Assembly: GCA_036307825.1 (NCBI GenBank)
Contig: JAXJWW010000003.1
Location: 1 to 64,000, forward strand
DNA: 64,000 nucleotides
Reading direction: 5' to 3'
Source of the DNA: RGIG9060 sp036307825
GTDB taxonomy: Bacteria > Spirochaetota > Spirochaetia > Treponematales > Treponemataceae
The notes beneath the pieces were generated by a model that saw only the letters and a program-made list of their open reading frames with translations, searched no databases and was not told where the DNA came from. Of this stretch, positions 18,854 to 26,795 are shown in pieces. A program made the position numbers and the translations under genes. The first letter of the stretch is position 1; every line of letters begins with the position of its first letter.

Positions 18854-19317
18854 TCTTCAGTACCTCTTACATAAGCTTCTGTCAAAACTTTTTTCCAATG
18901 ATGAATCATTGTATCTGTAATTCCATATTCTAGTGGACTAGCTTGTGTATTCTGAATACCAGCAAGACCTGCTACTTCGAGAGAATTATCATTTCCAATA
19001 AAAACTACAGCCATTGGTCCATTCATTCCTGTAATTTTTGTAATAAGTACAAAGTTTTTTACACTACGATTTTTTAAATCTGTAAGTTCGAAAAAATGTG
19101 AATTCAAAGAAATTGGAAGTTGAATATTTATTTTTTCACCAATTTCGTATCTTCCTACTTCTTTTTGATTTAAAACATATTGAATAGTAGCTGATAATTT
19201 TGAATTTTGCATTGGTTTAGTAAAAATTATCAATACTGAGAGTAAAATTAAAAATAAAAAAATAACAAACAAAAGAATTGCAGTTCTTTTTGCCTTTGTC
19301 TTATTAATTTCAAGCAT
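18850..19317 (-). CDS. rnfG: RnfG-like subunit, short, degenerate flavinylation site
   Basis: A 155-aa protein with one N-terminal helix (residues 12-33) and an extracytoplasmic domain. Canonical RnfG is about 190-210 aa and carries SGAT, whose Thr binds FMN covalently. Here the corresponding C-terminal position reads YGITDT: the Gly and the acceptor Thr are kept, but the Ser, the Ala and the preceding Asp are not. The HETPG-type motif is missing. It overlaps rnfD by 8 nt and rnfE by 4 nt. Assignment rests on position, topology and this remnant. Confidence 0.7.
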   Translation of the reverse strand: MLEINKTKAKRTAILLFVIFLFLILLSVLIIFTKPMQNSKLSATIQYVLNQKEVGRYEIGEKINIQLPISLNSHFFELTDLKNRSVKNFVLITKITGMNGPMAVVFIGNDNSLEVAGLAGIQNTQASPLEYGITDTMIHHWKKVLTEAYVRGTEE

Positions 19318-20359
19318 AATGGTTGTTCCTTATAGTTTTATTAACCCAAACAGAATAAAGTTTATCTTCTAAAAGTTGAATTAAAGGTGAAATTACATTT
19401 GCAAACAAAACTGTAAACATTGCACCAATTGGCGAAGTTCCACAACCTGTAATTAAAAATGCGATTAAACCAACAATTACACCATATAAGAATTTACCAA
19501 GATTTGTGATAGGTGTTGTTCCGTAAAAATCAATGATAAAAAATGCAACAAACAAAGTTCCACTTGTTAAAAAAGCTAAAAGCAAATCTCCCTGCCCTAT
19601 AATTCCTGTAAATGGAGCTTGAGAAAATAATCTTACTAAAATACCATAAACAAGTAAAAAAGTACTTGGTACAATCCAATTAATAATTCCAAGTGAAATC
19701 AAAATCATAGATGAAATCAAAGTTAAAATATTAAATCTAAATGCAGGAATTAAAGATTGAGTGTCCCAAAACATACTTAAATATCCTGTTGGAATTTCAA
19801 TTCCAAAACGAGAAAAAAAGTGTGTATTTAACCAAAATGTAAGAGATGAATCAAAATTCAAAACAGGGATATCGCCATTTTGTATCAATTGTATTCCGGG
19901 ATTTCCTGATTCAAGATATTCCTTTGTGATTAAAAATTCAGGAAAAAAAGAAATTCCTAAAAAATAAATGATAATTACTGTATAAGCGGCTGGATTTATC
20001 CAAGATTCTGCATTCCCGCCAAAAACATATTTAACTAATAACAATGATAAAAGTACAATAAAGAACACTGGTAAAATCGGATAGTTTTGAGGAATAAACA
20101 TTCCGATAAAAAGACCTTGTACAATTGCAGTTAAATCAAACAATGTATTTATTCTTCTTACCTTGTTACTTATAAATTCAGCGAGAACAGAAGCCAATAT
20201 GGAAATTGTAATCAAAATTAGTGATGAAAAAGCTTTTGTAACAATCAACATAACAATTTGAGGAACTAACAAAACCAAAAATGCTGTTGAAATATTTGTT
20301 AATGAGGGTGTTAAATATGAAAAAGGCGCAATTGTTAAATCTCTATAATTTTTTTTCAT
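19310..20359 (-). CDS. rnfD: RnfD-like membrane subunit
   Basis: A 349-aa multi-helix membrane protein. RnfD/NqrB features include YVFGGNAESWINPAAY near residue 110 (canonical GGLGxNPFNPA), a GTLFVAFFIIDFYGTTPIT stretch (canonical AFFxxTDPVT) and the ending FANVISPLIQ. The FMN attachment motif (SGATP or similar) is not found; the corresponding loop reads FWDTQSLIPAF. I chose the ATG at 20359, which overlaps the rnfC stop as TAATG and has AAAGGA upstream, over an open extension to 20416 that only overlaps rnfC. Confidence 0.85.
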   Translation of the reverse strand: MKKNYRDLTIAPFSYLTPSLTNISTAFLVLLVPQIVMLIVTKAFSSLILITISILASVLAEFISNKVRRINTLFDLTAIVQGLFIGMFIPQNYPILPVFFIVLLSLLLVKYVFGGNAESWINPAAYTVIIIYFLGISFFPEFLITKEYLESGNPGIQLIQNGDIPVLNFDSSLTFWLNTHFFSRFGIEIPTGYLSMFWDTQSLIPAFRFNILTLISSMILISLGIINWIVPSTFLLVYGILVRLFSQAPFTGIIGQGDLLLAFLTSGTLFVAFFIIDFYGTTPITNLGKFLYGVIVGLIAFLITGCGTSPIGAMFTVLFANVISPLIQLLEDKLYSVWVNKTIRNNHYA

Positions 20360-21696
20360 TACTGAGTATCCTTTATAAGCTGAATTGTTTGGCATAATGG
20401 GATTCTTGAAGGACAAATTGTATTACATAATCCACATTCTGTACAAAGCTTGATTGTATCCAAAATATATTGTTGAACAGGTGTATCAGAATAATAATTT
20501 GAATAAAGTTTTTCTGGATGTAAGTTTTCTGGACAAATATTATGGCAACGTCCACAACGAATACAAGCAGTTTGTCTTTGATCGGGGAAACTCCTTGAAG
20601 AAAGAACAAAAATTGATTTTACATATCGAGTAATTGGTGTATCCAAATCCGAAATTGCAATTCCGTTTATCAATCCATTTATGATAATTTTTGCAGGTTC
20701 TTTAATAAAACCATTACATTCTTCAAATAGATTTCTAAAAGTAGTTCCAATTCTGATTTTAAAAATTCCATTCATAGCAATATCATCACCTTCAACTTGG
20801 ATGAATCTATCAATTGCTGGATATGATTTTGCGATTGCATTGTAAACATCAAGACTTGTTGAACTATCAATAGCAAAACTGTCTTTGTAATTATTAATAC
20901 CTTTTGATTTTAAGAAACTGATTACTTTTTGATTTATATATTTATATTGTCCTCTTGGATAAACATCAATATCAGTTTCTAATGAATGAACTTTGATATT
21001 TCCAAAATATTTTTTTATTTCGTTTTCTTCTGGTAAATTCCAAGTGTTTTTTTCAGAAATAAAAATTACATCTCTCGTATCGATTGTATTTGCTAAAATT
21101 GCTGCACCTTCAAAAACTTCTTTTGCAAAATTTTCGGTAATGTATTTATCAATTACTGTGTCTGGGTCTGTATCAAAAAGACGAATTACTAAAGGTGGCA
21201 CTTCAGCAATAGATTTATTTTCTTTATTTTTTACAATTTCGTCTAGTTGCTGTGCTAAAGAAATCGGTTTTTCAAAAGTATTGATAACTCCCATTTGTGA
21301 AAGTGTCTTTATTCGTGTAATACTATTGGAAAATGTCCAATTTATTATGTCTCGTTTTTTTCCAGAAAAAGAAAAATTCCCTTCCATCCTAATTAAAACA
21401 GCCGGAAGTTTCTTTCCATTGGGATTTATAACATTGTAAATATCTAAGACCTTTCCTGGAACTGGTGAATGAATATAAGCTGGTAAATTAGTTTTTTCAT
21501 CTTTGATTTCATTACTTATAGAATTTTTAGCAATAACTTGCCCTTCTTCAACATAATCACCTTTTTGCACAATAGATTCCATATGAGTTTTAGAATCCTG
21601 TGTCAAGGAAACTACTGCCAAAGATGGTAAAAAAGCAATACTATGAGAATTATATTTTTTATCTTGAAATCTGGAAATTTCTTTTATAGAAACCAT
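20359..21696 (-). CDS. rnfC: RnfC-like subunit lacking the NADH/FMN glycine motif
   Basis: A 445-aa cytoplasmic subunit with an N-terminal lipoyl-like barrel (KGDYVEEGQVIAK, HSPVPGKVLDI), a central Rossmann-like region, a SLBB-type segment, and two intact C-terminal four-iron motifs (CIRCGRCHNICP and CTECGLCNTICP). The signature that binds FMN and NADH in canonical RnfC (GMGGAGFPTHVK, then NGAECEPY) is absent; the matching region reads MGVINTFEKPISLAQ and later RLFDTDPDTVID. GGPMMG is also replaced (NGLINGI). It starts 1 nt after the 472-aa membrane protein gene. Confidence 0.88.
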   Translation of the reverse strand: MVSIKEISRFQDKKYNSHSIAFLPSLAVVSLTQDSKTHMESIVQKGDYVEEGQVIAKNSISNEIKDEKTNLPAYIHSPVPGKVLDIYNVINPNGKKLPAVLIRMEGNFSFSGKKRDIINWTFSNSITRIKTLSQMGVINTFEKPISLAQQLDEIVKNKENKSIAEVPPLVIRLFDTDPDTVIDKYITENFAKEVFEGAAILANTIDTRDVIFISEKNTWNLPEENEIKKYFGNIKVHSLETDIDVYPRGQYKYINQKVISFLKSKGINNYKDSFAIDSSTSLDVYNAIAKSYPAIDRFIQVEGDDIAMNGIFKIRIGTTFRNLFEECNGFIKEPAKIIINGLINGIAISDLDTPITRYVKSIFVLSSRSFPDQRQTACIRCGRCHNICPENLHPEKLYSNYYSDTPVQQYILDTIKLCTECGLCNTICPSRIPLCQTIQLIKDTQ

Positions 21697-21697
21697 T

Positions 21698-23116
21698 TTA
21701 ACATCCTATTTTATAAAATTTATAAAAAATAAAAATTTCCGCTCCAGAAAATAACATTGCAATAACAAAAAGAATAAATGTTAATGAAGTTGTTCTTTTT
21801 ACATTGCCAAAATCAGAAGCACAAAAACTTTCTTGATCCAAAAGTACATTTTCAATTACTGGATTATCAGAAGATTTTATATTATCTAATGCGGTATTTA
21901 TAAAATCTTTAGAAAACACAGCTATTTTAACTGATTTTGTTTTTATAATACCATTTTCTTCAAAATATTCTACAGTATTTACAGATGTTTCTGGAATCAC
22001 ATTTGAAACATATCCTCTATTCTCTGAAAAAGAAATAAAAGGAAAAACTTTTGCATTCCAAATTTGAGAAACATAATCACCTAAATCAGGTAACTCTGTT
22101 GGAGATTTTTTTGATTGTAAGCTTGTATAACTTCCTATAGAAAAACCCCGGGTACTAGTATACTCCAATGGTGTAGGAATTAACAAGGGGGTATCTTTAC
22201 TTGTTTTATCAGAAATAGAAGGTATCAAAATATATGATAAAGCTCCGATTAAAATAAAAACTGAAAGTCCATAAAAAAGATATATCATTTTGGGATTACA
22301 AAAGTTATGTCCACTTGCACTTACAATTTTTGCAAATTTCAGTCTATTTCTTTTTTCATCATAGTATGAAATTAACCAAGAAATTATTAAAATTAATCCA
22401 ATACAAGAAATTATTGTAAGGAAAAACAATAGAATTCCTTTAAATCCACCTAAAATACCTGAAATAACACAAACTGAAAAACTTAAAATAACAAAAAGAT
22501 TATTTACCAAGGCTGATAATATATTTTTTCGATTTATATATTTATCTACAAAGTAAATCATTACAAAAGTGAATAAACTAATTACTAAAGAATTAAAATC
22601 AGGAAAAACTACTGTGAATAACAACATTGGCAATAATGAAATTGAAAACAGTAATTTATTTTTTATAAATAAAATCAAAACGATAAAAGATATTACTGCC
22701 AAAATGAAACTAAAATAAGGAAAAGATGCTTGTAAATCAATGTTGTAATCAAAGGGTAATGCCTTTAGAATTCTGTTTTTTACAGTTTTAGGAAGATAAT
22801 ACAATCGATAGTTATTGTATTTGTCATAAAAATATCGATAAATGTTATCTTGATAAAAGTTAAATTCTGAAGGTAAAATTGGAGAAAATTCTGAATTTAC
22901 ATTTAATCTTTGAGAACTTTCAGAAACAACTGTATCAATAGAAATTTTAGATAACTCATTAAGAACTGTTTTTTCAGGGATTTTACTATCTACAGAAAGA
23001 ACCTTCCAATTTTTCCATGGGGATAATATGGGCGTTTCTCGTAACAAAATCATTGAGAATACACAGAGAATAACAATAATTAGCGAAATAATAACTGTAC
23101 TTTTTGTTTTCATCAC
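21698..23116 (-). CDS. Polytopic membrane protein of the Rnf operon, unknown function
   Basis: A 472-aa protein with an N-terminal helix (residues 8-25), an extracytoplasmic segment, about seven to eight clustered helices (roughly residues 130-300), a second soluble segment rich in Ser/Thr (300-435), and a final helix near 440-462. I recognise no family. It begins 3 nt after the DUF212 gene and ends 1 nt before rnfC, so it is made with the complex and may be an accessory subunit. No cofactor motif is visible; Cys residues are few. Confidence 0.65.
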   Translation of the reverse strand: MMKTKSTVIISLIIVILCVFSMILLRETPILSPWKNWKVLSVDSKIPEKTVLNELSKISIDTVVSESSQRLNVNSEFSPILPSEFNFYQDNIYRYFYDKYNNYRLYYLPKTVKNRILKALPFDYNIDLQASFPYFSFILAVISFIVLILFIKNKLLFSISLLPMLLFTVVFPDFNSLVISLFTFVMIYFVDKYINRKNILSALVNNLFVILSFSVCVISGILGGFKGILLFFLTIISCIGLILIISWLISYYDEKRNRLKFAKIVSASGHNFCNPKMIYLFYGLSVFILIGALSYILIPSISDKTSKDTPLLIPTPLEYTSTRGFSIGSYTSLQSKKSPTELPDLGDYVSQIWNAKVFPFISFSENRGYVSNVIPETSVNTVEYFEENGIIKTKSVKIAVFSKDFINTALDNIKSSDNPVIENVLLDQESFCASDFGNVKRTTSLTFILFVIAMLFSGAEIFIFYKFYKIGC

Positions 23117-23119
23117 TTA

Positions 23120-23599
23120 TTAACAAATTGAAAAAGCTACACCAATAGAAATACCTAAAACTGCACCGATTACAACTTCAATTGGCTTGTGCCCTTGAAC
23201 TTCTTTTACAGGTACAAATTTAATACCTGTTTGTTCCTCAAAATTTCTTCCAAGTTCGTTAAGTCTTTTTGCTTGAATACCACTTGAACGCCTAACACCT
23301 AATGCATCACGAATAACAACCATCATAAAACAAAAAGCCAAAATAAAAATATCAGAATTTATTCCAGCTCTAAATCCAATAGTTGTACACAAAGAAGAAA
23401 CTAAAGCTGTATGACTAGATGGCATTCCACCTGTACGCCAAAGTAAAAGCTCAAACAAATGCTTTATTGAATGGATTTTTCCTAAAAAGAGACTGATAAT
23501 TGTTTTTATAAATTGGGCTGAAAACCAACTAAATATACAAGATAAAAATACTGGGTTAGTAAACAGCAAATGTAAGTGAATTCTTGCATTAGATAACAT
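23120..23599 (-). CDS. DUF212 / divergent PAP2 family membrane protein
   Basis: A 159-aa membrane protein of the divergent PAP2 (acid phosphatase/vanadium haloperoxidase-related, DUF212) family. Diagnostic features are WRTGGMPSSHTALV, RDALGVRRSSG and the ending HKPIEVVIGAVLGI. By analogy with PAP2 enzymes it may dephosphorylate a lipid phosphate, but this is not shown for DUF212. It is the first gene of the long minus-strand operon leading into the Rnf genes, and is divergent from the pseudouridine synthase gene across 76 nt. Confidence 0.88.
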   Translation of the reverse strand: MLSNARIHLHLLFTNPVFLSCIFSWFSAQFIKTIISLFLGKIHSIKHLFELLLWRTGGMPSSHTALVSSLCTTIGFRAGINSDIFILAFCFMMVVIRDALGVRRSSGIQAKRLNELGRNFEEQTGIKFVPVKEVQGHKPIEVVIGAVLGISIGVAFSIC

Positions 23600-23643
23600 A
23601 CTTCCTATTTTTTATGACCATAGAAAATTTGTCAAGGGGTTTG

Positions 23644-23649
23644 TATAAT
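23644..23649 (+). promoter_or_regulatory. Possible -10 box for the RluA-like gene
   Basis: A TATAAT hexamer lies 27 nt upstream of the start at 23676, inside the 76-nt divergent gap. No good -35 element is seen at normal spacing (a TTGTCA at 23629 is too close), so this is only a candidate. Confidence 0.3.
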
Positions 23650-23675
23650 TTATTAAAAAATATTATTCTATATCC

Positions 23676-24701
23676 ATGGATTTTATTGATTTTAAGACAT
23701 CTTCCAATGATAAAGACAGAAGATTTGATACCCTTTTACGAAAATTTTTACCACAAATGCCTCTTTCTTTAATTTTCAAAAATATTCGTACTGGATTTAT
23801 CAGATTAAATAATAAAAAAGCAAAACAAGAAACTAAAATTCAGTTAGGTGATATTATTAACATTGAAAAACGCCTTTTTGAAAAATTTTCAGCAAGTTCA
23901 GATTCTTCTAGTAATTCAGAAAAAAATTTACAAAATGATAAAAATATCAAAAAAAATACAGATTTTATCAATGAAATTACACTATTTAAAAATCAAAATA
24001 TTTTGATTTTAGATAAACCTTATAATATGAATGTTCAGGATTCTAAAAATGATAAAAATTCTTTGGATAAAATCGTAAAATCAATTTATATAAAGGATTC
24101 TCTTACTTTTGTACCAGGACCAATGCATCGTCTAGATAAATTAACAACTGGGATTATTTGTTTTTCTCAAAATTTACAATGTGCAAGATGGTTTTCTGAA
24201 CAAATATCAAATCATTATATACAAAAATATTATCTTGCAATTTTAGAAGGAAAACTTTTAGAAAAACAAGAATGGATAGATTATCTAGAAAAAGAAAATG
24301 AATCTTCAAAAAATGGAATGCATAAAAGTAAACTTTCTTCAGCTTTAGATGGTGATACTGAAGGAAAAAAAGCTATTACTATAATTGAACCAATTTCATA
24401 CGGAAAATACAAAAATATGGATATGACTTTTGCTAAAATTTTTATCCCCACAGGTAGAAATCATCAAATTAGATTGCAATGTTCTAGTAGAGGTTATCCA
24501 ATTTTACAAGACAGTTTGTACAATAGCAGAATATCAAAAGAAAAAAATGTTTTTGAACAAAATCTTTATCTACATTGTTATAAATTAATTTTTCCATCAA
24601 ATAACTTTGATATACCATCAGAAGTAAATTCACCTATTCCAAAGACTTTTGAGAATGCTCTAAAAAAAATACTTGCTAGAAACTATATTTCAAGTTTATA
24701 A
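23676..24701 (+). CDS. RluA-family pseudouridine synthase
   Basis: A 341-aa enzyme that isomerises uridine to pseudouridine in rRNA or tRNA. An S4-like RNA-binding domain lies at about residues 12-70 (GFIRLNNKKAKQETKIQLGD), followed after a lysine/serine-rich linker by the catalytic domain with HRLDKLTTGI, whose Asp is the nucleophile, and later GRNHQIRLQ. The architecture fits RluC/RluD, but the target uridine cannot be read from sequence. The next gene starts 12 nt downstream on the same strand. Confidence 0.9.
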   Translation: MDFIDFKTSSNDKDRRFDTLLRKFLPQMPLSLIFKNIRTGFIRLNNKKAKQETKIQLGDIINIEKRLFEKFSASSDSSSNSEKNLQNDKNIKKNTDFINEITLFKNQNILILDKPYNMNVQDSKNDKNSLDKIVKSIYIKDSLTFVPGPMHRLDKLTTGIICFSQNLQCARWFSEQISNHYIQKYYLAILEGKLLEKQEWIDYLEKENESSKNGMHKSKLSSALDGDTEGKKAITIIEPISYGKYKNMDMTFAKIFIPTGRNHQIRLQCSSRGYPILQDSLYNSRISKEKNVFEQNLYLHCYKLIFPSNNFDIPSEVNSPIPKTFENALKKILARNYISSL

Positions 24702-24713
24702 TTATTAGGTTAT

Positions 24714-25571
24714 ATGAAGATTTTATCAAATTTTTTAGGCTTATTTAAAGGTATTACAACTTACGCTTTGGTTGGTCCTAGTGGAACTGGAAAAAGTTTT
24801 AGAGCTAGGCTTGTTGCAGATAAATATAAAATCGAAGCAATTATTGATGATGGTTTACTAATTAAAGATGAAAGAATTCTAGCAGGTCGTACAGCAAAGC
24901 GTGAAAAAAATTATATGGGAGCCGTAAGGGTTGCCCTTTTTGATGATAAATCTCATAGGGACGAAGTTCATAAAGCGTTCAAGGAAGCTAATATTAAAAG
25001 TGTTCTAATTATTGGTACTTCAGATAAAATGATTCGGATGATTGCTGAGCGTGTTCAACTTCCAATTCCTAATGAATCAAAAATGTTTAGGATAGAAGAT
25101 TTTCAAACAGAAGAAGAAATAGAAGATGCTCGCAGTTCTAGAAAAGTTGGAAAGCATGTAATTCCAGTACCTGCAATTGAAATTAAGCGAAAATATCCAA
25201 ATATATTTTACAAACCATTTTTAACAAAGAATTCTAGCAATGACTCAGTTGAAAAATCCTTGGTAAGACCAGAATTTTCTAAGGCTGGTAAAGTAACTAT
25301 GTCTGAAGCTGCTCTTTGTCAGATGGTAATGCACTGTGTTTTAGAGTTTGATAATAATATCAGGGTAAAAAAGATAACTATAAAATCGAATAAAAATGGA
25401 TTTGTTTTAAGAATTCTAATTGATGTACCTTTTGGAACACAATTATCTGGACAAATTCACAAATTACAAGAATACATCACAGATAAAACTGAAAAATTTA
25501 CAGGAAATCTAATTGATGTAAACATTGTAATTGATAAAATCATAAAAACAGAAGAACCAAAAACTGAATAG
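24714..25571 (+). CDS. P-loop NTPase with C-terminal Asp23-like domain
   Basis: A 285-aa protein. The N-terminal part has a Walker A motif, GPSGTGKSF (about residues 21-29), and an acidic turn after it (IDDGLL). From about residue 190 a second domain (GKVTMSEAALCQMV, then strands ending FTGNLIDVNIVIDKI) resembles the Asp23/Gls24 (DUF322) fold. I know of no named protein with this arrangement, and the function is unknown. It is 12 nt downstream of the pseudouridine synthase gene and convergent with pcnB. Confidence 0.65.
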   Translation: MKILSNFLGLFKGITTYALVGPSGTGKSFRARLVADKYKIEAIIDDGLLIKDERILAGRTAKREKNYMGAVRVALFDDKSHRDEVHKAFKEANIKSVLIIGTSDKMIRMIAERVQLPIPNESKMFRIEDFQTEEEIEDARSSRKVGKHVIPVPAIEIKRKYPNIFYKPFLTKNSSNDSVEKSLVRPEFSKAGKVTMSEAALCQMVMHCVLEFDNNIRVKKITIKSNKNGFVLRILIDVPFGTQLSGQIHKLQEYITDKTEKFTGNLIDVNIVIDKIIKTEEPKTE

Positions 25572-25576
25572 AATTT

Positions 25577-26698
25577 TTATTTTTTTACTTTCTTTTTGTT
25601 TTGATTATTTTCTTGTTTTTGTTGTGTTTTTTTAGGATTTTTTAATTTTACCCCAATCTTTTTTAGAGAATATTTTATAGCGTATTCTAATTCTGTTCTT
25701 TGTGGATTCATTGGAAGAACAAAGTGTCTACACTGTTGCCAAGTTTTTGCGTAAAGCTCCCCAGAATTATTATTTGTTTCAACTTCCATAGTCCAGTCTG
25801 TAAGATTTAGAATAAAATCTTGAATTAAGTAAACTAATTTTTGTCCAAGACGAGCGTCAGGCTGAACAATGTGCAAAGCATCAAGTTCCTTTAGTTTTTC
25901 AAGATAATTTTTTTCGTATTCTTTATTTGCGTACATTAATGCAGTTGCTGATGGCTGTAAGTAAATATATAAATCAGTTTTTAAAGCATTTTTTACAATT
26001 TGGTATGAATGACCAGAATTGATAATCTTTAATAATTCTTCAGTTAATCTTGATGGTGAAACTGGTGAAAGTAAATGTGCTGATTTTCGAATTTTATTAT
26101 GTAATTTAAACGGAATTTTAAATCCAGTTGTTGCAGAATATTTTATCGCTCGTAACATTCTAACAGGGTCTTCAACAAAAATTGATTTTAATGGAATTAC
26201 GGGGCGAATTATTCCCTTTTTGATGTCCTTTACACCATTTACATAATCAATTATCTGTTCTTTTAATGGGTCAAAATAAAGAGCATTGATTGTAAAATCT
26301 CTTCGTTGAACATCTTCGTCCATTGTACCAAAAGTATTTCCAACAGTTCCATCTGCAAGTGAACGGAAAGTACTAACTTCAAAGATTTTTTGTCCAAAGA
26401 AAATATGAACAAGTCGGAATCTTCTTCCAATTATGCGAGAATTTCTAAATATTTTTTTTATTTTTGAAGGTGTTGCGTCGGTAACAATATCAAAATCTTT
26501 TGGAGTATTTCCAATAAGCAAATCCCGAACAGCACCTCCAACAATGTAAGCTTTAAATCCGTAATCTTTAAGCTGATTTATTATTTTAATTGCATCTTTA
26601 TCAATTTTAGCTAAATCGATAGAATGCTCATCTTTTGTATAAATCATTGCTTTTTTTACTAACTTACCATTTTTGTCAGTTGTGTATCGTACAAGCAC
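25577..26698 (-). CDS. pcnB: Poly(A) polymerase / CCA-adding family nucleotidyltransferase (PcnB type)
   Basis: A 373-aa class II nucleotidyltransferase. The active-site stretch VGGAVRDLLIGNTPKDFDIVTDA carries the GG motif and the two catalytic Asp, and the PcnB-type continuation IFRNSRIIGRRFRLVHI follows. A lysine-rich C-terminal tail, as in poly(A) polymerases, ends the protein. It adds A residues to RNA 3' ends or, alternatively, CCA to tRNA; the two activities are hard to separate by sequence. The start is taken as GTG at 26698, with no obvious ribosome binding site; an ATG at 26647 is an alternative. Confidence 0.88.
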   Translation of the reverse strand: MLVRYTTDKNGKLVKKAMIYTKDEHSIDLAKIDKDAIKIINQLKDYGFKAYIVGGAVRDLLIGNTPKDFDIVTDATPSKIKKIFRNSRIIGRRFRLVHIFFGQKIFEVSTFRSLADGTVGNTFGTMDEDVQRRDFTINALYFDPLKEQIIDYVNGVKDIKKGIIRPVIPLKSIFVEDPVRMLRAIKYSATTGFKIPFKLHNKIRKSAHLLSPVSPSRLTEELLKIINSGHSYQIVKNALKTDLYIYLQPSATALMYANKEYEKNYLEKLKELDALHIVQPDARLGQKLVYLIQDFILNLTDWTMEVETNNNSGELYAKTWQQCRHFVLPMNPQRTELEYAIKYSLKKIGVKLKNPKKTQQKQENNQNKKKVKK

Positions 26699-26795
26699 GA
26701 TTAAAAGAATACAAAAAACAAGGTGTAAAAGTCAATAATATATGTAAAACAAGTAGTCGAAAAAAAAATTTTTATTTGTTATAATTAGATTTAAT

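Noticed and set aside
20359..20416. N-terminal extension of rnfD
   Set aside because: It lies wholly within the rnfC coding region; the TAATG overlap and AAAGGA upstream support the start at 20359.
16932..21696. Sodium-pumping NADH:quinone reductase (Nqr) in place of Rnf
   Set aside because: Gene order, the ferredoxin-type RnfB and the Fe-S-bearing RnfC C-terminus are those of Rnf; no NqrF or NqrA is present.
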